DNA of 64,000 bases from the NCBI GenBank assembly GCA_036006425.1, contig DASYPQ010000011.1:166463-230462 (forward strand), read 5' to 3'. The notes beneath the pieces are model-generated. The model ran no database searches, had not been told where the DNA came from, and worked only from the letters and a program-made list of their open reading frames with translations. The position numbers and the translations under genes are program-made. This DNA is from DASYPQ01 sp036006425. Lineage in GTDB: Bacteria; Planctomycetota; UBA1135; GCA-002686595. This document shows positions 52,885 through 59,152 of the stretch, in pieces; within the stretch, counting starts at the first letter, position 1, and every line of letters begins with the position of its first letter.

Positions 52885-53044
52885 TCTGGCCCAGTTGGCT
52901 GTGCCACCTCGCGGCACAAGTCCAGTCGCGAACGAGGGTTGGAGTGGATTCGTCCACCCGGGCTCGACCGGGGCGCCGAGCGCCTCGCGGACCCTTGGCA
53001 ATCCAGGGGTTGCGTCCGGGTTCGGCACAATCAACTGGGCCAGC
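52885..53044 (+). mobile_element. MITE-like 160-bp repeat, copy 3
   Basis: Third copy, about 83% like copy 1 by eye. It shares TCTGGCCCAGTTGGCTG on the left, GGTTGGAGTGGATTCG and CACCCGGGCTCG inside, and TTGGCAATCCAGGGGTTGCG with CGGCACAATCAACTGGGCC on the right. It fills the whole gap: it begins nine bases after the PIG-L stop and ends five bases before the GTG of the symporter gene, so that gene's 5' leader lies inside the element. Confidence 0.75.
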
Positions 53045-53049
53045 TTCCC

Positions 53050-54750
53050 GTGAGTGACCTCGACTGGGCGATCCTGCTCGGCACCCTCGGCTTCATCGTC
53101 GGCTACGGCGTGTGGAAAACGCGCCGCGACAACACGCGCGAGAACTTCCTGCGCGGAGGCGGCGACGACCGTTGGTGGGCGGTCGGCTTGAGCGTCATGG
53201 CGACGCAGGCGAGCGCGATCACGTTCCTGAGCACGCCGGGCCAGGGGTACGTCGACGGCATGGGCTTCGCGCAGTTCTACTTCGGGCTGCCGCTCGCGAT
53301 GCTCGTGATCGGCGCCGTGTTCATTCCGCTGTACTACCAGTGGAAGGTCTACACGGCGTACGAGTTCATCGGCCGTCGCTTCGACGAGCGCGCGCGCCTG
53401 CTGACCGCCTCGCTGTTCCTGCTCCAGCGCAGCATGGCCGCGGGAATCACGATCTACGCGCCGAGCATCATCCTCGCGAAAGTGCTGCACTGGCAGCTCT
53501 CGTGGACCTGCGTCTTCATCGGCGCGCTCGTGATCCTGTACACGACGACGGGTGGAGCGCGCGCGGTGGGCGTCACGCACAAGCAGCAGATGGCGGTGAT
53601 GATCCTCGGGCTCGTCACCGCCTTCGGATTGACGGCGTACTACCTGAGCGACAGGTTGAGCCTCGGCGAGAGCCTGCGCACGGCGAAGGCGCTCGGGAAG
53701 CTCGAGGTGATCGACTTGTCCTGGAATCCAGCGGACAAGTACACGCTGTGGAGCGGCCTGATCGGCGGCTTCTTCCTGCAGCTCTCGTACTTCGGCACCG
53801 ACCAGAGCCAGGTGCAGCGCTATCTCTGCGGGCAGTCGATCCAGCAGGCGCGCCGCGGATTGTGGATGAACGGCGCGCTCAAGATCCCGATGCAGCTCTT
53901 CATCCTGCTGACGGGAGTGCTGGTCTTCGTCTTCTATCTCTTCCATCCCGCCCCGCTGCACTGGAACGACGCGAATCTCGCCGCCGCGCGGAAGCTCGAC
54001 GCGACCTCGATCACGCGTGATCTGGAGGCGAGCCACGCCGAGACGGTCGAGCAGCGAGCGCGCGCGGCGGAGGAGCTCGTCGGCGCCTGGCGCAACGAGG
54101 ACGCTCCGCTGGCTCGAGCGGCGCTCGGCGAAGTGCAGCGCCTCGAGCGCGTCGACTTCGACCTGAAGAAGAAGTTCCAGCGACGGCTCGGCGAGCTGCT
54201 CCCGAAGGCCGAGCCCAACGACAAGGACTACATCTTCATCAGTTTCATCATGGATCACCTGCCCGTCGGGGTGATCGGCCTGCTCCTCGCGATGATCTTC
54301 TGCGCGGGGATGAGCAGCACGAGCGCGGAGCTGTCGGCTCTCGCGACGACCAGCACGATCGACGTGCTGCGCTCGAAAGCGGACGAGCGCAGCCAAGTCC
54401 GGATCACTCAGCTCGCCACCGTGTTCTTCGGCCTCGTCGCGCTCGGCTTCGCGGCGCTGTTCTCTCTTTTCGAAAACCTGATCCAGGCCGTGAACATCCT
54501 CGGCTCGCTGTTCTACGGCACGATTCTCGGCATCTTCCTGGTCGCCTTCTTCGTACGAAGAGTGCAAGGAACCGCCGTGTTCATCGCTGCACTCGTCGCG
54601 CAAGCCGCGATCCTCGCCATCCACTTCGCGGGCGTCGAGGTTGCGTTCCTCTGGTACAACGTGATCGCTCCTGCGATCGTCGTCGTGCTCGCGATCGCCA
54701 TCCAGGCGGTGCAATCCCGGCGCGAGATCCCTAGAATGCGCGCACCATGA
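53050..54750 (+). CDS. SSS-family sodium:solute symporter
   Basis: A 566-residue inner-membrane transporter with about 13 helices (family SSS/SLC5). Recognisable parts: VGLSVMATQASAITFLSTPG near helix 2, QWKVYTAYEFIGRRFDERAR, GGARAVGVTHKQQMAVM, QLSYFGTDQSQVQRYLCGQS and MIFCAGMSSTSAELSALATTS, the last holding the sodium-site Ser/Thr residues. Between about 300 and 390 there is an inserted soluble loop (LDATSITRDLEASHAETVEQ...). The substrate is unknown (sugar, amino or organic acids). Start: GTG just after the repeat element, without a normal Shine-Dalgarno. Its stop overlaps the next start (ATGA). Confidence 0.9.
   Translation: MSDLDWAILLGTLGFIVGYGVWKTRRDNTRENFLRGGGDDRWWAVGLSVMATQASAITFLSTPGQGYVDGMGFAQFYFGLPLAMLVIGAVFIPLYYQWKVYTAYEFIGRRFDERARLLTASLFLLQRSMAAGITIYAPSIILAKVLHWQLSWTCVFIGALVILYTTTGGARAVGVTHKQQMAVMILGLVTAFGLTAYYLSDRLSLGESLRTAKALGKLEVIDLSWNPADKYTLWSGLIGGFFLQLSYFGTDQSQVQRYLCGQSIQQARRGLWMNGALKIPMQLFILLTGVLVFVFYLFHPAPLHWNDANLAAARKLDATSITRDLEASHAETVEQRARAAEELVGAWRNEDAPLARAALGEVQRLERVDFDLKKKFQRRLGELLPKAEPNDKDYIFISFIMDHLPVGVIGLLLAMIFCAGMSSTSAELSALATTSTIDVLRSKADERSQVRITQLATVFFGLVALGFAALFSLFENLIQAVNILGSLFYGTILGIFLVAFFVRRVQGTAVFIAALVAQAAILAIHFAGVEVAFLWYNVIAPAIVVVLAIAIQAVQSRREIPRMRAP
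54732..54737 (+). promoter_or_regulatory. Putative -10 box inside the symporter end (TAGAAT)
   Basis: TAGAAT lies nine bases before the ATG at 54747 and within the last codons of the symporter gene. The DUF2911 gene could thus be transcribed alone as well as by coupling to the symporter. Confidence 0.35.
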
Positions 54751-55757
54751 AGCACGCACTCATCAGTTCCGCGAAGCAAACTCCGGTCACGTCCGCGAAC
54801 GTCGCATCCGCGAACAACGCGCTGGTCACATCCGCGGGCGACGCGCGGGTCACCTCCGCGAAGCACGCTCTCGTCACGTCCGCGAAGCGAGCGCTGGTCA
54901 TGTCCGCACTCTGCGCGGTCGCCGCGTCCGTCCCCGCGCTCTCGGCGCGGGCGCAGACGCCCCCGGCGCCGGCTCTCGAGTTCCCGCAAGCGAGTCCCGC
55001 CGCGACGGTGAAGCAGCGCGTCGGCCTCACCGACATCGAGATCGAGTACTCGCGACCGAGCGTGAAGGGCCGGAAGATCTACGGCGAGCTCGTGCCGTTC
55101 GGCGAAGTCTGGCGCACGGGCGCGAACTCCGCGACCAAGATCACCTTCAGCACCGATGTGAAGCTCGGAGGCACGGCCGTGCCCGCGGGCTCCTACGCGC
55201 TGTTCACGATCCCGGGCGCTGCCGAGTGGACGATCATCCTGAACAAGGTCACCGGCCAATGGGGCTCCTACTCGTACGACGAGAAGAACGACCTCATGCG
55301 CGTGAAGGCGAAGCCGGTCGCGATGACGGATTCCCTCGAGACGATGACGATCGCCATCCACGAAGTGCGCGACGACTCCGCTCAGCTCGTGATCGCCTGG
55401 GACAAGACGCGCGTGCCCGTCAAGATCGAGACCGACATCGTCGCGGTCCTCGTCCCCAAGATCAAGGCCGCGATGGCAGCCGAAGGGAAGAAGCCCTACT
55501 TCCCCGCCGCGATGTTCTACTACGAACACAACCTCGACCTGAAACAAGCCGCCGCCTGGATCGACGAAGCGATCAAAGAGCAACCCGACGCCCTCTGGAT
55601 GATCTACCGCAAGGGCCTGATCCTCGCCAAAGCCGGCGACAAAGCCGGCGCCCTCGCCGCCGCCAAGCAGTCGCTGGACCTCGCGACGAAGGCGGGCGGG
55701 TCGGTCGCCGCGGAGTACAAGCGCCTGAACGAATCGCTGATCGCGAGCCTCAAGTGA
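54747..55757 (+). CDS. Secreted DUF2911 protein with repeat-extended leader
   Basis: A 336-residue exported protein. Residues 3-55 are seven copies of an eight-residue unit (HALISSAK, QTPVTSAN, a five-residue copy VASAN, NALVTSAG, DARVTSAK, HALVTSAK, RALVMSAL) directly before the hydrophobic leader core (CAVAASVPALSARAQ). The mature part is DUF2911: QRVGLTDIEIEYSRPSVKGRKIYG, VWRTGANSATKITFSTDVK, GSYALFTIPGAAEWTIILN. A helical C-terminal part (about 240-336, TPR-like) follows. The start overlaps the symporter stop. The IS-like element begins inside its stop codon. Confidence 0.85.
   Translation: MKHALISSAKQTPVTSANVASANNALVTSAGDARVTSAKHALVTSAKRALVMSALCAVAASVPALSARAQTPPAPALEFPQASPAATVKQRVGLTDIEIEYSRPSVKGRKIYGELVPFGEVWRTGANSATKITFSTDVKLGGTAVPAGSYALFTIPGAAEWTIILNKVTGQWGSYSYDEKNDLMRVKAKPVAMTDSLETMTIAIHEVRDDSAQLVIAWDKTRVPVKIETDIVAVLVPKIKAAMAAEGKKPYFPAAMFYYEHNLDLKQAAAWIDEAIKEQPDALWMIYRKGLILAKAGDKAGALAAAKQSLDLATKAGGSVAAEYKRLNESLIASLK
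54753..54911 (+). repeat. 24-bp tandem repeat in the DUF2911 leader
   Basis: Six 24-base units and one 15-base unit, with the consensus xxxGCGCTGGTCACGTCCGCG-AAG in parts, encode xALVTSAK. Units start at 54753, 54777, 54801 (short), 54816, 54840, 54864 and 54888. All copies stay in frame. Such repeats can gain or lose units by slippage. Confidence 0.8.
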
Positions 55758-56922
55758 ATCTGGCCCGGATCGCTGGCCTCGATCTGAGGGGCGAGCGCGG
55801 GTTTTTCTGATTCGGAGCTGAAACCGCGTGGAGTCTGCTCGGTCCGCCGTGGGACCGCATCCCCGGCCTCGGCCGGGAGAAGGACTCCCATGCGCTTCGA
55901 GCCTCGAATCTGCCCTCGACCTGATTGCGCCTCGCGTTCCTCCGGCCACCGGCGCTGGCGCTTCAAGGGTGGTTTCACCCGCGCCTGCGACGGACGCACC
56001 GTCCAGCGCTTCCTTTGCCTGGAGTGCCGGCGATCGTTCTCCACGCAAACCTTTCGCGTCGACTACCGCCTCAAGAAGCCCCAGCTCAACCACGCTCTCT
56101 TCGCGCCCTTCATCTCCAAGGTCACGCACCGACAGGCCGCGCGCGTCGTCGGTTGCTCTCGCGGGACAGTCGCGCATCGCCTGAGACTGCTCGGGAACCA
56201 CTGCAAGAGCTTCCACCTCTGGCGCCTCTCGCGAGCCGCGGCACGCGGCGGGATCCGCGGCAGATTCCAGCTCGACGAGCTCGAGACCTACGAGCACTCG
56301 CGGCGGCTCGCACCGGTCACCGTGCCCGTCCTCATCGAACGCTCGAGCTACCTTGTGGTCGATCTGCAAGTGGCGCCGTTGCCCTGTCGCGGAGGGCTTT
56401 CCGAAGCGGATCGAGCGCGCAAGAGGGACCGTGAGCGCATCCACGGTGTGCGCAGGAGCGGATCGCGCGAAGCGGTCACGAAGTGCTTCGAGACGCTGGC
56501 AACGTTTCATGCCCGAGGACGCGCCGTCCACGTGCAGACCGATCGGAAGTTCACATACCCCGGCATCCTGAAGCGCCGCTTTGGGAGCAGACTCCAGCAC
56601 CTGCGCCACTCATCGACGGCGAAGCGCGACTACCAGAATCCGCTGTTCCCCATCAATCACACGTTCGCGATGCTGCGAGACGGACTCTCGCGGCTCGTGA
56701 GACGGACCTGGGCCGCTTCGAAGCTGAGGCAGCGGCTCGAGCTCCACGCTTGGATCTGGATCGCGTGGCGCAACTACATCCGCGGCATCACGAACCGAGC
56801 GCCAGCGACGTCGCCGGCGATGGCGCTCGGTGTCGAACACAAGAGGTGGACCGTCGCGCAGCTATTCGCCTGGAGAGTGCTACCCGCCCGCTGAATTTGG
56901 CCCAGCCAACCGGGCCAGATTC
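55756..56922 (+). mobile_element. IS-like element with 13-bp perfect terminal inverted repeats
   Basis: The left end GAATCTGGCCCGG (55756-55768) and the right end 56910-56922 are perfect inverted repeats; extended, they match at about 19 of 21 bases. The element is 1167 bp and holds one transposase-like gene (55890-56894). The left end overlaps the stop codon of the DUF2911 gene, and the right end overlaps that of the convergent propeller gene at 56921. No flanking target duplication was seen. Its right terminus is nearly identical to that of the three MITE-like repeats (TCTGGCC...GTTGGCTGGGCCA), so it may be their mobilising relative. Confidence 0.75.
55890..56894 (+). CDS. IS1-like zinc-finger transposase (variant catalytic site)
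   Basis: A 334-residue protein. The N-terminal zinc ribbon (Cys8, Cys13, Cys43, Cys46) reads CPRPDC and FLCLECRRSFSTQTF, as in IS1/IS1595-type transposases. A helix-turn-helix (about 78-103, THRQAARVVGCSRGTVAHRL) follows. Catalytic-like Asp129 (QLDELETYEH) and Asp218 (VQTDRKFTYPGIL) are present. At the third position, equivalent to the IS1 IERNNLTLR Glu, the sequence is INHTFAMLR with Asn256, so the triad would be DDN. The C-terminal part (LVRRTWAASK...AWRNYIRG) aligns with IS1. It lies inside the element at 55756-56922. Activity is not proven. Confidence 0.82.
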   Translation: MRFEPRICPRPDCASRSSGHRRWRFKGGFTRACDGRTVQRFLCLECRRSFSTQTFRVDYRLKKPQLNHALFAPFISKVTHRQAARVVGCSRGTVAHRLRLLGNHCKSFHLWRLSRAAARGGIRGRFQLDELETYEHSRRLAPVTVPVLIERSSYLVVDLQVAPLPCRGGLSEADRARKRDRERIHGVRRSGSREAVTKCFETLATFHARGRAVHVQTDRKFTYPGILKRRFGSRLQHLRHSSTAKRDYQNPLFPINHTFAMLRDGLSRLVRRTWAASKLRQRLELHAWIWIAWRNYIRGITNRAPATSPAMALGVEHKRWTVAQLFAWRVLPAR

Positions 56923-58780
56923 ACCATTGGACGATGATCCCGTTGCTCGAGTTGAATGTCAGCGGCGGGCAGAAGCTCGCCAGCGGGTCGCGGTAGTAGG
57001 ACTGGTAGTACCGCGTCGAGCCCGGGGCGATCGGGTCGCCGAGGGCGGCGGAGCGGGAGGTGATCGAGGGGTCGCCGGGGCCGGGGTACACGGCGGTGCC
57101 GGCGACGGCGTTCTTGATGCCGATGCGCTTCAGGATGCCGGTGACGCAGCGGACGCCGTCGCCGAACACGAGGCCGTTCAGGTTCGTGTTGTTGCCCTGG
57201 AGGAAGAGGGTGAAGGCCGTCGCGCGTTCGCTCGAGGAGGTGAGCACCGCGGTGTCGGGGACCGTCGTTCCGGTGGCGGTCAAGAGAGCGCCCTGCGTCG
57301 TCGCGGAGTTCTCGCAGCCGTGGCCGATGAGGCCGTTGTTCCCGCACGGGCAGGCGGTCGCGAGCGTGCCGTCGCCGGCGCAGAAGTGCGTGAACGGCGA
57401 GGCGTCGCCCCAGAGGTCGATGCTTCCGCCGTTGCCGAACGTGTTCGCGTGGACGGCCTTGCTGCCGGCGACCATCCGCTGGCCGTCGGCCGAGATCGCG
57501 ATCCCGAACACGGAGCCGGGGAGGTCGACGGTGCCGACCGCGGCGTTCTGGTTGCGCGCGTAGAAGCGCTCCTCCGCGACCGGGCCGGATCCGTCGCCCC
57601 AGAGGCCGACCGCGAAGTGCTGGCCGTCGGCGGCGATCGCGACGGCCGAGACGATGTTCTGGAAGGATCCGCTCGCAACGACGGTGTCGCTCATCGTCAC
57701 GGACTGGCTGGGCACGTCGATGGCCTCGATCCGGACGGTGAGGTAGAAGTCGTAGAACGTGTAGCCGGCCGCGATCGTGTTGCCGTCGTCGGAGATGTCG
57801 ATCTGCGCGCAGTAGTTCTGGCCCGGGACGTTGCGGGTGAACGTGTTCGTGTAGACGCCGCCGATCTTCTGGTAGACCGACATCGAGTTGAAGTTGCCGA
57901 ACGCGAAGACGGAGCCGTCGCCCGAGATCGCGTGGCTGTCGAAGCTCGCGCCGATGTTCGCGACGGGAGTCGCGACCTGCGTCGCCACGTCGAAGATGTA
58001 CGCCGTCGGGTTCCCGGCCGTCGCGAAGTAGAGCGTCGAGCCGTCGGCGGAGAGGTCGAACCCGCGGATCGCGTTGCCCGCGCCGATCACGACCGGTGTC
58101 ACGCTCAGCGGGACGTTCGAGGCGGGGGAGAAGACCGCGATGGTCAAGGTGCCCGCTGACGCGTCGCCGGCGACCGCCACGATCGTCTGGCCGTCGCGCG
58201 AGATGCCGCAATTCGTTCCGCCGCCCATCGCCGGATTGAATCCGAACGTGTAGGTCCAGTCGGGTGACGGCGAGAGCGTCGTGTACTTGCTGAGCACGAC
58301 GGTGGCGCTCGCGGTGCCGCTGTTGAAGGTGTGGATGGCGACCTTCGTGTTCGTCGTGTTCGCCGAGGCGACGTGGTGATCCTCGCTTCCGAACGGCGCG
58401 TTGTCGGTCCAGATCGCGTTCGGCGGATTCGTGTCGTAGCACGAGAAAACTGCCGTCGCTTCGTTGTTGAGGTCGTACGCCGTGAAGACCTCGGTGCCGT
58501 AGTTCCCGAGCGAAACGGCGTTGCCGATCCAGAGGAGACCGCCGTCGGGGTGGCTCCAGATCAGTCCGGCCGTCGTGAGCGAGGACGGACCGACGGACTT
58601 CGTCGCGGATGCGCGCGGGACGCTGCGGTAGAAGGCACCCTCGGGTGTCACTTCGACCCGGAGCGCCGAGCCGGGATCTCCAGCAGACTGCTGCGCAGTC
58701 GCGGTGGAACCGAGGACGCACAGGGCCAAGGCGGACGTCAGACGGACGGAGGTGAGTCGGACGGAGCTCGAAGACTGCAT
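56921..58780 (-). CDS. Secreted WD40-like propeller protein with Cys-rich C-terminal module
   Basis: A 619-residue exported protein (leader ending CVLGSTATAQQ). Residues about 60-450 hold WD40-like repeats with strands such as GISRDGQTIVAVAGD, DLSADGSTLYFATAG, AISGDGSVFAFGNF, DISDDGNTIAAGYTF, AIAADGQHFAVGLWGDG and AISADGQRMVAGSKAV. The C-terminal ~160 residues are the shared module, with CAGDG in place of CFGDG, CPCGNNG, GHGCENS, FGDGVRC, SRSAALGDPI, FNSSNGIIVQW. Its stop codon overlaps the right end of the IS-like element. GAGG precedes the ATG, and a TAGCAT box lies 27 bases upstream. Confidence 0.86.
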   Translation of the reverse strand: MQSSSSVRLTSVRLTSALALCVLGSTATAQQSAGDPGSALRVEVTPEGAFYRSVPRASATKSVGPSSLTTAGLIWSHPDGGLLWIGNAVSLGNYGTEVFTAYDLNNEATAVFSCYDTNPPNAIWTDNAPFGSEDHHVASANTTNTKVAIHTFNSGTASATVVLSKYTTLSPSPDWTYTFGFNPAMGGGTNCGISRDGQTIVAVAGDASAGTLTIAVFSPASNVPLSVTPVVIGAGNAIRGFDLSADGSTLYFATAGNPTAYIFDVATQVATPVANIGASFDSHAISGDGSVFAFGNFNSMSVYQKIGGVYTNTFTRNVPGQNYCAQIDISDDGNTIAAGYTFYDFYLTVRIEAIDVPSQSVTMSDTVVASGSFQNIVSAVAIAADGQHFAVGLWGDGSGPVAEERFYARNQNAAVGTVDLPGSVFGIAISADGQRMVAGSKAVHANTFGNGGSIDLWGDASPFTHFCAGDGTLATACPCGNNGLIGHGCENSATTQGALLTATGTTVPDTAVLTSSSERATAFTLFLQGNNTNLNGLVFGDGVRCVTGILKRIGIKNAVAGTAVYPGPGDPSITSRSAALGDPIAPGSTRYYQSYYRDPLASFCPPLTFNSSNGIIVQW

Positions 58781-58845
58781 GGGGTGCCTCTCTGGGGTGA
58801 GGCGTCCATGCTATCCGGGTTTTCGAAGTGCGGCGGGAAACCGAA

Positions 58846-59085
58846 GCGACAGAGGCAACTGGGTCGCGGACGGACACCAGATCGACACGGGCGACCGCGT
58901 CGCGCAGGAACACCAGAGCGAGAGGGGCCACCGCGTCGCGCAGGAACACCAGAGCGAGAGGGGCAACCGGGTCGCGCGGGGACACCAGAGCGAGAGCGGC
59001 AACCGGGTCGCGCGGGGACACCAGAGCGAGAGCGGCAACTGGGTCGCGTAGGAACACCAGAGCGAGAGGCAACCGGGTCGCCAGA
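58846..59085. repeat. 36-bp minisatellite in a divergent promoter region
   Basis: Six 36-base units start with CACCAG at 58875, 58911, 58947, 58983, 59019 and 59055; the last is shorter, and a partial unit precedes them. The unit contains CACCAGAGCGAGAG, a variable GGGC(C/A)A, CC(G/G)GTCGCGC and GG(A/G)(A/G)A. No spacers vary as in CRISPR. It fills most of the gap between the divergent propeller genes at 58780 and 59153. Because 36 is divisible by three, several frames stay open through it; none is a credible gene. Confidence 0.9.
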
Positions 59086-59120
59086 GGACGCCTGATCCAG
59101 CGAGTCCAGACCTGCCCCGA

Positions 59121-59126
59121 TACCAT
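59121..59126 (+). promoter_or_regulatory. Putative -10 box (TACCAT)
   Basis: TACCAT lies just beyond the minisatellite, 26 bases before the ATG at 59153, which has a GAGGAGG Shine-Dalgarno. The repeat may thus affect promoter spacing upstream of it. Confidence 0.35.
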
Positions 59127-59152
59127 GAGGCCCGGCCTGAGGAGGATTCCCC

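Noticed and set aside
49948..54759. A 1603-codon open frame on the minus strand
   Set aside because: It is antisense to TlpA, PIG-L and symporter genes with clear domains, is rich in Arg/Ala/Asp/Glu and has no family motif. High GC removes stop codons.
58846..59085. Possible CRISPR-like array in the 36-bp repeats
   Set aside because: Units follow each other directly without unique spacers, units diverge gradually, and no cas genes are nearby. It is a minisatellite.
58331..59095. Proteins with 12-residue repeats across the minisatellite
   Set aside because: Open frames exist on both strands because the unit length is a multiple of three; none has a start signal, leader or extension beyond the repeat.
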